DNA of 54,315 nt from an uncultured Ruminococcus sp. (GTDB lineage: Bacteria > Bacillota > Clostridia > Oscillospirales > Acutalibacteraceae). Under the pieces are notes generated by a model. It was given only the letters and a program-made list of their open reading frames with translations. It ran no database searches and was not told the origin of the DNA. Below are positions 8,891-17,278 of the stretch, one piece after another. Every line of letters starts with the position of its first letter. Within the stretch, counting starts at the first letter, position 1. The translations under genes were made by a program, and so were the position numbers. The stretch covers positions 1 to 54,315 of the forward strand of contig CACWKD010000002.1 of the NCBI GenBank assembly GCA_902761345.1, given 5' to 3'.

Positions 8891-8920
8891 TTACAATTAT
8901 TTAACTTTTTCTCGTATAAT
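8891..8920 (+). promoter_or_regulatory. Promoter of DUF6514-like gene
   Basis: TTACAA (8891-8896), an 18-nt spacer and TATAAT (8915-8920). The transcript should start near 8927, which excludes the ATG at 8922 as the start codon. Confidence 0.6.
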
Positions 8921-8960
8921 AGTGAACATAGGTTTTATATATTTTTTGGAGGCGGTACTT

Positions 8961-9242
8961 ATTCTTACTTACACATTGAAAGAGGAGCAGTTATTTGAAG
9001 AATTATTAGGGGAATACACCTCATACGGAATAGAAGTGTATGACAGTAAAAAGAAAAAGACTATACTTACAGTACAAGATGTGTTTGCAGAGAAAGAAAT
9101 TGCAATAAGAAGTGTGCAGTTGTTTAATCGTAAACAGCCTGATATGATACACTTTTATGATATACTTGAAAGTATTATTGCGGATCCGGAAGAAATGATC
9201 GGGATAAATTACGGCTATGAAAAAAATTTAAAAAGCTCTTGA
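8961..9242 (+). CDS. DUF6514-like small protein, possible AUU start
   Basis: A protein of about 93 aa with the pattern LTYTLKEEQLFEELLGEYTS, YGIEVYD, a DVFAEKE segment and a late HFYDILE, which I recall from the DUF6514 family of Clostridia; function unknown. The reading frame is open from an ATG at 8922, but a good promoter puts the transcript start after it. The only strong ribosome site, GGAGG at 8948-8952, is placed for the ATT codon at 8961, which also fits the family N-terminus. The in-frame TTG at 8976 is too far from it. The start is therefore uncertain. The frame ends just before the tRNA promoter. Confidence 0.6.
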   Translation: MLTYTLKEEQLFEELLGEYTSYGIEVYDSKKKKTILTVQDVFAEKEIAIRSVQLFNRKQPDMIHFYDILESIIADPEEMIGINYGYEKNLKSS

Positions 9243-9267
9243 CAAAACGAATTTTATGTGATATTAT
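9239..9267 (+). promoter_or_regulatory. Promoter of tRNA-Leu
   Basis: A consensus TTGACA at 9239-9244 and TATTAT at 9262-9267 with a 17-nt spacer, 30 nt upstream of the tRNA. A hairpin ATTCGCTGA/TCAGCGAAT (about 9270-9292) lies between the promoter and the tRNA. Confidence 0.75.
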
Positions 9268-9296
9268 AATATTCGCTGAGTGGTTCAGCGAATAAT

Positions 9297-9381
9297 GCGA
9301 GTGTGCTGGAACTGGCAGACAGGCACGTTTGAGGGGCGTGTGTTGTATGACGTACGGGTTCAAGTCCCGTCACTCGCACCA
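9297..9381 (+). tRNA. tRNA-Leu (anticodon GAG)
   Basis: The acceptor stem GCGAGTG (9297-9303) pairs with CACTCGC (9371-9377), followed by discriminator A and an encoded CCA. The anticodon arm CACGT-TTGAGGG-GCGTG gives anticodon GAG, reading CUC/CUU leucine codons. The T arm is CGGGTTCAAGTCCCG. An extended variable arm between the anticodon and T arms is as expected for leucine tRNA. Confidence 0.95.
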
Positions 9382-9400
9382 CCGGTAAGCACCGGACGCA

Positions 9401-9437
9401 AATCGTATTCGTTTTTAGCGAGTACGGTTTTTTATTT
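9401..9437 (+). terminator. Terminator of tRNA-Leu
   Basis: CGTATTCG (9404-9411) pairs with CGAGTACG (9419-9426), followed by GTTTTTTATTTT. Confidence 0.75.
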
Positions 9438-9538
9438 TCCAGATAATAATTTATCAGACAAATAGTAAATCCGTGTCCTCTCACTACGTTCGAGGGCTTA
9501 ATGAATAATGAATAGTGAAGAGTGAATAATTTATAATA

Positions 9539-9578
9539 GGGTGTCCATAACAAAATTAAGTTATGGATGCCCTTTTTG
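9539..9578 (+). terminator. Intrinsic terminator
   Basis: GGGTGTCCATAAC (9539-9551) pairs with GTTATGGATGCCC (9560-9572), followed by TTTTT. It has no obvious gene of its own and probably backs up the tRNA terminator. Confidence 0.7.
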
Positions 9579-9746
9579 ATAAAAAATAATAATCCCAAAA
9601 CAGAAAATACAATACCGTTTTTTTGCATCTTACCTGCCGTTTTTGCATCTTACCGCTTAACATATTGCAGAACAAATTTTTGTTTGATATACTGTAATCA
9701 CAACAAAAACAGAAACCAAAACATAAAAAAGAAAGGTTGTTTGATT

Positions 9747-10106
9747 ATGAGTACAGTATTTTTTATCATCTTTATCGCCCTTGAAGCTGCACAGGTTGTG
9801 CTTACCTTTACAAAGGCTCGTGAGAAGGCTGCTTGGCTGAAAACGAGAGCAATGGTAAGACTTGCAGAAACACTTGCTTTGATTGGAATAGTTGTTATCC
9901 CCTCAACACATATGAAATGGCGTTTTGCAGTTGCTTTGATAGTTCTGATTATCCGTCTTTTGATCGCAGGTATTGCGTGGCTTGCAGGACGCAAAAAGGC
10001 AGCAGGTGTAAAAAATAAAGTAATAGCAGTTTTAGGCTGTATATTATCTCTTGTTATTGTTACACTCTCACTTGCTCCTGCTTTTATTTGTAACTCAAAT
10101 ACCTAA
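9747..10106 (+). CDS. Truncated membrane protein (N-terminal domain only)
   Basis: A 119-aa protein with about four hydrophobic segments (MSTVFFIIFIALEAAQVVL, then residues 40-55, 60-77 and 95-115). It resembles the membrane N-terminus of larger membrane-anchored alpha/beta hydrolases of Firmicutes, which continue into a lipase-like domain right after such a four-segment region; here the frame stops at ICNSNT just after the last segment. The ATG at 9747 has AAAGG upstream. DNA after about 10095 reads in a different frame as part of an unrelated gene, so I infer a deletion junction. Whether a stable product is made is unknown. Confidence 0.5.
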   Translation: MSTVFFIIFIALEAAQVVLTFTKAREKAAWLKTRAMVRLAETLALIGIVVIPSTHMKWRFAVALIVLIIRLLIAGIAWLAGRKKAAGVKNKVIAVLGCILSLVIVTLSLAPAFICNSNT

Positions 10107-10428
10107 AAAAGTTATGAGCTTAAAAGATTTGCCTTCTCGTACTATTATTGATATTCAAAACAAAGTAAGAGCCGCACGTGATACCGTTAATATAAAGAAC
10201 TTTGGTAAGCAAGTAAAGGGTAATGTTATACACGGTTACAAAGTAGTGCGTAATGCAGTTAATACTGTTCGTAATTATGGTTTAGTATCTAAGGTAACAT
10301 TTTCAAATAGCTTCATCGGGAGCTTTAGGGGTTGCTTCTTTGTTAGGTAATTCCGAAAACGAGTATGTAAGAGGAGCAGGCACAGCTATAAAAGCTACTA
10401 ATTTTACGATAAAAGTAAACCCGAATTA
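10096..10428 (+). pseudogene. Internal/C-terminal fragment of an unknown protein
   Basis: From about 10096 one frame reads QIPKKVMSLKDLPSRTIID to VTFSNS, then stops in its own frame near 10350. After a one-base shift near 10307 a second frame continues smoothly as ASSGALGVASLLGNSENEY and GAGTAIKATN to about 10405. The joined product would be about 105 aa with no signal peptide at the front, so it is a fragment. I do not recognise the family. It sits between the truncated membrane gene and a 5'-damaged LytTR gene. Confidence 0.4.
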
Positions 10429-10527
10429 ATCGAGATACAATGTCACACAGTAAGCGGTGAAGTACAAGAGATAGTTGCCTTTGTCAAATCAAGACAGGGG
10501 CAGCTGTCCTGCGTTGCAGATGAAAAA

Positions 10528-10830
10528 ATGTACGAGGTTGCGGTATCGGATATTTTGTATATAGAAACGGTTGACAACAAGTCGTTTGTATATACACAGA
10601 AGAATGTATATGAAACGAAACAAAAGCTGTATGAGCTTGAAGAAATGCTAAAGGAAAAGCGATTTCTGAGAATTTCAAAATCTATGCTGCTTAATCTGAT
10701 GAAAGTAAGCTCCATTAAGCCTGCCTTGAACTCCGGATTTACAGCCGAGCTTATTTCAGGGGAACAGGTTGTGATAACGAGAAAGTATGTGGCAGATTTG
10801 AAAAAAGCTTTGAAAAGGGAAAAAGTATAA
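10528..10830 (+). CDS. LytTR DNA-binding protein, 5' end damaged
   Basis: The LytTR domain is clear (VSDILYIETVDNKSFVYT, then RFLRISKSMLLNL) and the downstream DUF3021 partner confirms the family. The frame is open back to 10402 and reads KPELIEIQCHTVSGEVQEIV, which belongs to the normal N-terminus, but no start codon lies there. Just upstream, a different frame reads TIKVNP, which would restore the usual beginning after a one-base change near 10423. The first usable ATG is 10528, giving 100 aa and losing the first strand of the domain. It is either a pseudogene or a shortened regulator. Its stop overlaps the DUF3021 ATG (TAATG). Confidence 0.6.
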   Translation: MYEVAVSDILYIETVDNKSFVYTQKNVYETKQKLYELEEMLKEKRFLRISKSMLLNLMKVSSIKPALNSGFTAELISGEQVVITRKYVADLKKALKREKV

Positions 10831-11264
10831 TGACTTTAAAAGAGTTTATTCTCTCACGAGTACAGGTGTTTTTTGTACTTGTAACATTAATATTGTTTGG
10901 AAGTGCAGTTTATGGAGGAATATACGCACCCCAACAGGAGCTGCACTATTATCATTTGTTCAGTCCGATAATTATAGCCGCAGCGTGTATTTTGCCGACT
11001 TGCGTTACCTATTTCAAGAAAGAACCTACGCCGTTACAATATATAATCAGGCAGATAATTGAGCTTATACTTATAGAGGTGATTGTAATGTTTCTTGTTT
11101 CACCGCCGCCCAAATACAGCGGAAGTGAGATCAAGTTTTATGTCGGAATCGGCATTATGATACTGATTATCTATATGATTATAGAAGTAGTATCGTGGCT
11201 GAAAAAATACAAGCAAGCAATTAAGCTAACCGAACAGCTAAAAACATTCCAAACGGCAGAATGA
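10830..11264 (+). CDS. DUF3021 membrane protein
   Basis: A 144-aa integral membrane protein with four predicted spans (about 13-33, 45-62, 73-90 and 106-125) and a short basic cytoplasmic tail. DUF3021 proteins pair with a LytTR regulator, often holding it at the membrane or controlling its activity; here the genes overlap by one base (TAATG). With the partner's start damaged, this protein may be left without a full regulator. Confidence 0.75.
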   Translation: MTLKEFILSRVQVFFVLVTLILFGSAVYGGIYAPQQELHYYHLFSPIIIAAACILPTCVTYFKKEPTPLQYIIRQIIELILIEVIVMFLVSPPPKYSGSEIKFYVGIGIMILIIYMIIEVVSWLKKYKQAIKLTEQLKTFQTAE

Positions 11265-11281
11265 TTATAAACAAAATATGA

Positions 11282-11318
11282 TAATGTCTTTGCATTTATT
11301 GCGGAGACATTATTTTTT
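11282..11318 (+). terminator. Terminator after DUF3021 gene
   Basis: TAATGTCT (11282-11289) pairs with AGACATTA (11305-11312), followed by TTTTTT. Confidence 0.75.
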
Positions 11319-11342
11319 ACTCTATTTATTTACAAAATCGTG

Positions 11343-11372
11343 TTGACATAATAATATAAAAAATGTTAAAAT
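11343..11372 (+). promoter_or_regulatory. Promoter of GH13 gene
   Basis: TTGACA (11343-11348), an 18-nt spacer and TAAAAT (11367-11372), about 60 nt before the first start codon. Confidence 0.55.
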
Positions 11373-11431
11373 TGACTAAACGTAAATGATTTACAATTAG
11401 AAAGAACAATTTATTTAAAAGGAGGATAACA

Positions 11432-13498
11432 ATGCAAACAAAATTTCCAACAGCTAATGTACAAAAAACAGAAACACGGTCTATAATATGCATTCCCTGT
11501 GGATATTACGATCGAATAGTATATGCACTGGAAAAAGCGAAGCTTGATTTTGAAGATCCCAAAAAGGAAGAAATAATAAATCTTTCTTATTTTATGAAAG
11601 TGGAATTATTTGCTCTGCTTGGGGATATTGTTAGTGAAAACAATTATCATGTTGACAGACAAGGTTTTGAACCTATTATCTTTGATCTCTTTGGATATAA
11701 CGAAATTGAATTACATATACGCAATGTGGATAAAGAAACACAAAAAATGTTACTTCATCATGCTCGCTATATTGCGTGTTATTACGAACCAAAGTCGCTA
11801 TTGGAATATTGCTGTAAAGTTCTCGCAGACTCTGCTTTTGAAAAAGAATTCTCTTTTCAAAGAAACATATTGCAAAGTTCCTTGAATACTATTGACACTG
11901 AGGAGGATTATAAAATGGTCAATCAAAATAACAATGCACCAAAAGGTGTCGAGGGCTGGCTGAAAAATTCCGTATTTTATCAGGTTTACCCTCAGTCTTT
12001 CTGTGATTCAAACGGTGACGGTATAGGCGATATTGAGGGTCTTATCTCAAAGCTTGATTATATAAAGAACTTAGGCTGTAATGCAATATGGCTCAATCCC
12101 GTATATGATTCGCCGTTTATGGACGCAGGCTACGATGTTCGCAACTACTACAAGATCGCCCCTCGCTACGGCACTAACGATGACGCTAAACGTCTGTTTG
12201 AAGAGGTACACAAGCGTGGTATGAAGCTGCTTATGGACCTTGTGCCGGGTCATACTTCCGATACAAACGAGTGGTTTACACAAAGTAAACAGCCTATAAA
12301 AAACGAACTCTCCAACCGCTACATCTGGACAGACAGCGTTTGGGAAGCTCCCCCACAGTACAGACTTCAATGCGGAATAACAGACCGTGACGGAAACTAT
12401 CTTGTAAATTACTTCTCATCTCAGCCTGCACTTAATTACGGTTTCTATGAGATAACGCACCCTAACTGGCAGCTCCCTGTAAATCACCCCGACTGCCTGC
12501 GTACGGTTGAGGCGATAAAGGACGTTATGCGTTTTTGGCTTGATATGGGCTGCGACGGTTTCCGTGTTGATATGGCAGATTCTCTTGTAAAGAACGATGA
12601 CGACAAAATCGCAACTGCCGCTATCTGGGCTGGGATTCGTGAGATGATGGATAAGGACTATCCCGACTGTGTGCTTGTATCTGAGTGGTGTCACCCGATA
12701 AGAGCTATAAATAAAGCAGGTTTCCACGCAGATTTCTACCTTGACCACAGAGGAAACGGATACTCTACCGCTTTCAGATATTACAACTACGAAACAGGCG
12801 AGCAGGAAAGCTATTTCAGCAAGCAGGGCAAGGGCGACATTATGACGCTTGTAGATGAGCTTACAGAAAACTACAAGGCAACTAAGGATAACGGCTTTAT
12901 CAGCTTCGTTACCTGCAACCACGATAACGCAAGAATGACTGCTTGGTACGATGAGCGTGAGCTTAAAATCAATTACTGCACTATATTTACACTCCCCGGT
13001 GTGCCGTTCCTTTATTACGGCGATGAAATAGGAATGCGTTATATGTCCGAGCTTACGAGCAAAGAGGGCGGTTTCAGCCGCACAGGCTCCCGTACTCCTA
13101 TGCAGTGGAACAACGGTAAAAACAAGGGCTTTTCAAGTGCAGACGAGGATAAGCTGTACTTACCCGTAGATAACAGGGAGAATGCTCCTACTGTTGAAGC
13201 TCAGCAGGCAGACGAAAACTCCCTCTATAACACAGTTAAAGCTATTATAAAGATACGAAAGGAAAACGAAGAGCTTTGCGGCAACGGTGATTTTGAGGTA
13301 ATATTTGCGAAGAAGAATACTTATCCGTTTATTTTCCGCAGAGGTTCGTTTATTGTTGCCGTCAACCCTTCCGCAAAAGAAACAGAAGTACCGTTTAGCT
13401 ATACTGTTAAAGAAAAGGTATATTCTATCGGCGAAACAAACTTTGAAAACGGTAATATAAAAATGGGCGGTCAGAGCTACTGTCTTATGAAAATCTAA
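11432..13498 (+). CDS. GH13 alpha-glucosidase/amylase with unusual N-terminal extension
   Basis: Residues 162-688 are a complete intracellular GH13 enzyme hydrolysing alpha-glucans or oligosaccharides. Counted from the internal Met162 (ATG 11915), the four conserved regions are DLVPGH (108-113), GFRVD with nucleophile Asp219, SEW with acid/base Glu257, and CNHDN with Asp337. Normal relatives start at about this Met, and a strong AGGAGG (11901-11906) sits 8 nt before it. The 161 residues ahead of it are in frame, start at ATG 11432 with AGGAGG, and match no domain I know. Either two starts are used or an upstream gene fused to the enzyme. No signal peptide in either form. Confidence 0.85.
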   Translation: MQTKFPTANVQKTETRSIICIPCGYYDRIVYALEKAKLDFEDPKKEEIINLSYFMKVELFALLGDIVSENNYHVDRQGFEPIIFDLFGYNEIELHIRNVDKETQKMLLHHARYIACYYEPKSLLEYCCKVLADSAFEKEFSFQRNILQSSLNTIDTEEDYKMVNQNNNAPKGVEGWLKNSVFYQVYPQSFCDSNGDGIGDIEGLISKLDYIKNLGCNAIWLNPVYDSPFMDAGYDVRNYYKIAPRYGTNDDAKRLFEEVHKRGMKLLMDLVPGHTSDTNEWFTQSKQPIKNELSNRYIWTDSVWEAPPQYRLQCGITDRDGNYLVNYFSSQPALNYGFYEITHPNWQLPVNHPDCLRTVEAIKDVMRFWLDMGCDGFRVDMADSLVKNDDDKIATAAIWAGIREMMDKDYPDCVLVSEWCHPIRAINKAGFHADFYLDHRGNGYSTAFRYYNYETGEQESYFSKQGKGDIMTLVDELTENYKATKDNGFISFVTCNHDNARMTAWYDERELKINYCTIFTLPGVPFLYYGDEIGMRYMSELTSKEGGFSRTGSRTPMQWNNGKNKGFSSADEDKLYLPVDNRENAPTVEAQQADENSLYNTVKAIIKIRKENEELCGNGDFEVIFAKKNTYPFIFRRGSFIVAVNPSAKETEVPFSYTVKEKVYSIGETNFENGNIKMGGQSYCLMKI

Positions 13499-13510
13499 GA
13501 GGTAAATAAA

Positions 13511-14215
13511 ATGAGAGAAGATATTACAACTATCCCAATAAATGATGTGTTTGAACCGCACGACGGCTGTCCTCTTTGCAGAATGAGAGATATGCTCGAA
13601 CAGCGTTCAACAGAGTATATTACGGGTGCTGCTATGATGGAGCCTGATGTCAGAATTAAGACTAATGAAAAAGGCTTTTGCTATAAGCATTTCGGTATGA
13701 TGTTAAAGTGCGGCACAAGGCTTTCAAATGCGCTTATACTTGAAAGTCACCTCGATAAAATAAAAACCGAGCTTATGCCAAAGAATGTTAAGGGTAAACC
13801 CGATAAGAAAAAAATAGCGGCTATCCGTACATTACAGAAAAGCTGTTTTGTTTGTGAACAGGTGGAGTGGGGTATGGCTCATATGTACCAAACTATATTC
13901 AGCAGCTATGCAAACGACCCCGATTTTAAAAGACTTTACAACGACCAGCAGTTTATTTGTATGGAGCATTTTACAGACCTTATAACGGCAGCCGCAAACA
14001 GAGGTATACCCTCCAAGATACTCCCCGAATTTTACAGCGATACTTCTAAGCTTGCAGGCGGTTATCTTGAGGTACTCAAAGACGACATTACTCATTTCTG
14101 CTCAATGTACGATTACAGAAGAAAAGGGCAGGATTGGGGTAATTCAAAGGACGCAATAGAACGCTCGATAGAATTTCTCACATCTGAGAGAATTGCAAAG
14201 CCCGAGCAGGAGTAA
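13511..14215 (+). CDS. DUF6062 family protein
   Basis: A 234-aa soluble protein with repeated cysteine/histidine motifs: CPLCRM near residue 20, CYKHFGMML near 57, CFVCEQVEWG near 113 and CMEHFTDL near 150. This pattern marks the DUF6062 family, which likely binds zinc; its role is not known. It follows the GH13 gene by 12 nt and precedes the glycosylase by 2 nt, so all three may be co-transcribed, though no functional link is obvious. Confidence 0.75.
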   Translation: MREDITTIPINDVFEPHDGCPLCRMRDMLEQRSTEYITGAAMMEPDVRIKTNEKGFCYKHFGMMLKCGTRLSNALILESHLDKIKTELMPKNVKGKPDKKKIAAIRTLQKSCFVCEQVEWGMAHMYQTIFSSYANDPDFKRLYNDQQFICMEHFTDLITAAANRGIPSKILPEFYSDTSKLAGGYLEVLKDDITHFCSMYDYRRKGQDWGNSKDAIERSIEFLTSERIAKPEQE

Positions 14216-14217
14216 TT

Positions 14218-15024
14218 ATGATAATAGAGAATATAACCGACTTTGACACTGAACAGACACTTGACTGCGGGCAGGCTTTTCGCTGGACTAAACAGGAGGA
14301 CGGTACGTTTAAAGGTATCGCAGGAGGAAAAGCCGTAAGTATCGGTTTGGTGGAAAACAGTATAATTATAGACGGTGCAGACGATACCGACAAAGAGTTC
14401 TGGACGCATTATCTCGACCTTGACCTCGACTACCGAAATATCAGAAAATCACTTTCGCAGATGCACCCCATACTAAACGAGGCAGCACAATTTGCCCCCG
14501 GTATCAGGATACTTAATCAAGACCCGTGGGAGGCGTTATGTTCGTTTATTATTTCTCAGAATAACAATATTCCCCGTATCAAGGGAATAGTTGAAAGGCT
14601 ATGCAGAGAGTTTGGCGACAAAATAACGGAGGAGTGCTATACATTTCCGAATGCCGAAATTATTGCACAGCTTTCCCCCGAGGACTTACAGCCTATAAGA
14701 GCAGGATTCAGGGCAAGGTACATAATAGACGGTGCGAGAAAAGTTGCAGACGGTGAAATAGATTTAGAAAAAATACGCACTATGGAGATAAACGACGCAC
14801 GCAAAGAACTTATGAAAATAACAGGCGTTGGAATAAAGGTTGCAGACTGTACGCTTTTGTACGGTCTGCACAGGCTTGACTGTTTTCCGCTTGACGTCTG
14901 GATGAAACGTGCTATGAGTACGCTGTTTCCCGATGTATCGCCCGATTTTTTCGGTGAATACGCAGGTATTGCACAGCAGTATATTTTCCATTACAGCCGT
15001 ATGCACCCGGAGCTTTTCTTGTAA
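14218..15024 (+). CDS. OGG1-type 8-oxoguanine DNA glycosylase / AP lyase
   Basis: A 268-aa base-excision repair enzyme of the HhH-GPD superfamily. An OGG_N domain (DCGQAFRW near 16-23) precedes the helix-hairpin-helix ITGVGIKVADC with catalytic Lys207, and Asp226 in PLDVW follows exactly 19 residues later, the same spacing as Lys249/Asp268 of human OGG1. It should remove oxidised guanine and nick the abasic site. Some relatives are annotated as AlkA-like 3-methyladenine glycosylases, but the lysine favours a bifunctional OGG. It starts 2 nt after the DUF6062 stop. Confidence 0.85.
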   Translation: MIIENITDFDTEQTLDCGQAFRWTKQEDGTFKGIAGGKAVSIGLVENSIIIDGADDTDKEFWTHYLDLDLDYRNIRKSLSQMHPILNEAAQFAPGIRILNQDPWEALCSFIISQNNNIPRIKGIVERLCREFGDKITEECYTFPNAEIIAQLSPEDLQPIRAGFRARYIIDGARKVADGEIDLEKIRTMEINDARKELMKITGVGIKVADCTLLYGLHRLDCFPLDVWMKRAMSTLFPDVSPDFFGEYAGIAQQYIFHYSRMHPELFL

Positions 15025-15173
15025 GTGTGGAGTTTTTTCAGTGTTGAGTTTTATGAAGTGTGGAGTTTGGAGAGTGGAGTTTTTTAGTTAGGAATGGGAA
15101 AGTTAGGAATGTAATTATTCTTTGCTCAAAGCTCTAAGTTGTTAGTTAATGTGATTCTTTGGACTTTGAACTA

Positions 15174-15641
15174 TTAACTATTTCTCTTCAACGCATTCAT
15201 TTCTCCGTCAAGGGCAACCGTACATTCATCACCGCCGATTATTCTGCCCTCGAATACGATTAAATTGATATGCTTGTCGTCATCTTCGCTAAGGTATGTA
15301 TAGCGGATACATTCAGCCCCTCGATAGTCAAAAAGGTCTGTACCGTTTTGTTTTTGCAGTTCATTGTAATTGCTGTAAACATCTCCAAACTCCATAGGTA
15401 TTCTGATTTTTTCACTTTCTTCTGTTGTGGAGTTAACATTGTACCCGAGTTTGGAGAGAAACTCTACTCTTTGTACAGGAGTTTCTGCGATGTTGTCAAT
15501 GCCTAAGTATGTATCGGGCGGCGACATAGTGTGAAACGTACTGCCTATCATAAGCAGAAATACGCAGGACATAAAGAACAGTGCGAACAGCGTCAAAATA
15601 ATGCTTTTCTTTGTAGTTGCAGTGAAATCAATACTAAACAT
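15174..15641 (-). CDS. DUF4830 membrane-anchored protein
   Basis: A 155-aa protein with one N-terminal membrane helix (about 13-33) and an extracytoplasmic DUF4830 domain: RVEFLSKLGYNV, then FGDVYSNYNELQKQNG and IRYTYL. Function unknown. ATG 15641 is preferred to an upstream TTG because the extra 34 residues would overlap the divergent gene's control region; GAAAG lies upstream. The 65 nt to the TTG of the divergent acyltransferase must hold both promoters. The sequence just downstream (15025-15173) is repetitive, low-complexity intergenic DNA. Confidence 0.75.
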   Translation of the reverse strand: MFSIDFTATTKKSIILTLFALFFMSCVFLLMIGSTFHTMSPPDTYLGIDNIAETPVQRVEFLSKLGYNVNSTTEESEKIRIPMEFGDVYSNYNELQKQNGTDLFDYRGAECIRYTYLSEDDDKHINLIVFEGRIIGGDECTVALDGEMNALKRNS

Positions 15642-15705
15642 ATAATTACCGGCTTTCTTTAAAATTGGAGAGTGGATATAACAAATTTGAAAGGGAAGAT
15701 ATTTT

Positions 15706-16482
15706 TTGCGTGAGAACAAGACCTTAAAAAAGCGAATACCCATACTTGATGAAATAAGAGGTTTTTCCGTACTTGTGATGATAGCGTATCATACAGCGTA
15801 TACATGGGGATATATTTTTGAGTTGCCTGTCGGAAAATCAATGCTTGCAGTCCTTGACCCTATACATTATGTAATACCGTTTCCGTTTGTTTTTATTTCG
15901 GGTATCTGCACAAAGTTTAGCCGTTCAAATATAAGGCGGGGACTTCTATTGATGATACCGGCGCTGATTATAAATATTGTAACTATTATTGCAGATAAAT
16001 ATATTTACGGAATAGCGATATATTTCGGTGTTATCAATATGCTGAGTGCTGTTATGATACTGTACGGGCTAACGGGCAAGTACCTCGAAAAACTACCCTC
16101 TCGCCTATCTCTTGCGGTTTGTATGATATTATTTATGATCACATGGGGTATAAAGCTTGAATATATGGGTATATTTGGTATAAGGCTTGTTAAAATGCCC
16201 AAAGTGCTATACAAGAATAATTTTCTGTTTCCGATAGGATTTCCGACAAGACGGTTTGTATCGTCCGATTATTTTCCGCTGATACCGTGGTTGTTTCTGT
16301 TTCTTGCCGGTGCGTATTTTGCAGATATTATGAAAAACGCCAATTGTATAAAAACAGAAAATCTTTATAAAAGCCACAGCAGGGTATTTGGATTTATAGG
16401 GAAATACGCTTTATATATATATATCGCACATCAGCCTGTAATATTCGCTTTAACTTATGCGGCGGTAAATTTTATCGAATAA
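15706..16482 (+). CDS. DUF1624/HGSNAT-like membrane acyltransferase
   Basis: A 258-aa multispanning membrane protein (about seven helices) beginning RIPILDEIRGFSVLVMIAYH, the signature of the heparan-alpha-glucosaminide N-acetyltransferase catalytic domain (DUF1624). The conserved Asp/Arg of DEIRG and the later HQPV near the C-terminus fit this family, which transfers acetyl groups to sugars across the membrane. The start is TTG at 15706 with AAGGGAAG upstream. Acceptor unknown. It precedes the C_GCAxxG_C_C gene by 15 nt, so they may form an operon. Confidence 0.8.
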   Translation: MRENKTLKKRIPILDEIRGFSVLVMIAYHTAYTWGYIFELPVGKSMLAVLDPIHYVIPFPFVFISGICTKFSRSNIRRGLLLMIPALIINIVTIIADKYIYGIAIYFGVINMLSAVMILYGLTGKYLEKLPSRLSLAVCMILFMITWGIKLEYMGIFGIRLVKMPKVLYKNNFLFPIGFPTRRFVSSDYFPLIPWLFLFLAGAYFADIMKNANCIKTENLYKSHSRVFGFIGKYALYIYIAHQPVIFALTYAAVNFIE

Positions 16483-16497
16483 CGAAAGGAATTAACT

Positions 16498-16965
16498 ATG
16501 TCAAGAGGAGATACAGCAAAAAGATTATTTTTAAGCGGTTACAACTGTACTCAGTCTGTTGTGCTTGCTTTTGAAGATATGTTAGGTTATGACGCAAAAA
16601 CCGTCGCTCTGATAGTCCAGCCGCTTGGTACGGGTATAGGCGGAATGCGTGAGGTTTGCGGAACAGTCAGCGGAATAGCTGTTGTAGTGGGAATACTTTT
16701 CGGCGGAGATGACCCGAAAAATCCGCTAAAAAGACGTGAAATCTACAAGAGAGTTCAGGAGATCTCACAGAGGTTTGAGCAGGATAACGGAAGTATAGTA
16801 TGCCGTGAGCTTTTAGGTATGACAAAGCTCGGAACAAGCAAGGGTAAGCCTTATGACAGACCGCAAGGATTTAAGAAACTCCCCTGCCCCGATCTTGCAA
16901 AATATGCAGCGGATATACTCGAAGAGTACATTGAGGAGCATAAAAACGAACTTTCGATAAAATAA
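16498..16965 (+). CDS. C_GCAxxG_C_C family putative redox protein
   Basis: A 155-aa protein with the cysteine pattern of this family: Cys17 (YNCTQSV), Cys54 in REVCGTVSG, Cys102 (VCRELLG) and Cys130 (LPCPDLAKYA). The central motif lacks the second Ala-Cys features of some members, but the four conserved cysteines are in place. Members are common in anaerobes and are proposed to bind a metal or act in electron transfer; no substrate is known. ATG 16498 has AAAGGA upstream. It is likely co-transcribed with the acyltransferase. Confidence 0.8.
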   Translation: MSRGDTAKRLFLSGYNCTQSVVLAFEDMLGYDAKTVALIVQPLGTGIGGMREVCGTVSGIAVVVGILFGGDDPKNPLKRREIYKRVQEISQRFEQDNGSIVCRELLGMTKLGTSKGKPYDRPQGFKKLPCPDLAKYAADILEEYIEEHKNELSIK

Positions 16966-17020
16966 ATTCTACAAACGGAAGTTTATTACAAAATTTTAAT
17001 ATAGAAATTTCATTTTTCTA

Positions 17021-17050
17021 TTGACTTTTATTGAATAATTAATGTAATAT
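17021..17050 (+). promoter_or_regulatory. Candidate upstream promoter of glgB
   Basis: TTGACT (17021-17026), an 18-nt spacer and extended TG-TAATAT (17045-17050). It would give a leader of about 220 nt. The 16966-17278 interval has no gene. Confidence 0.5.
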
Positions 17051-17196
17051 AGAAGTGATGAATATATTAGCTGCGGTGTGCGAATTTTATTTTTGTTAAA
17101 ATTGCCTTTATTAAGTAAATTTTGCGTGATTATGTTTAATTTTATTAAAGAGATATAATCGGATTGATTTGGTAAACGGTTGTGGTACATTGTCGG

Positions 17197-17225
17197 TTGA
17201 TTTATTTGTTATATAGTTGTATAAT
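17197..17225 (+). promoter_or_regulatory. Promoter of glgB
   Basis: TTGATT (17197-17202), a 17-nt spacer and a perfect TATAAT (17220-17225), about 54 nt upstream of the glgB ATG. Confidence 0.7.
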
Positions 17226-17278
17226 TAATGTAAAATATCGTAAGCTATTACGAAGTAAATAATGAAAAGAGGGTTTTT

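Noticed and set aside
9254..9628. Minus-strand ORF opposite tRNA-Leu
   Set aside because: It covers the tRNA and both terminators, so it is a chance reading frame.
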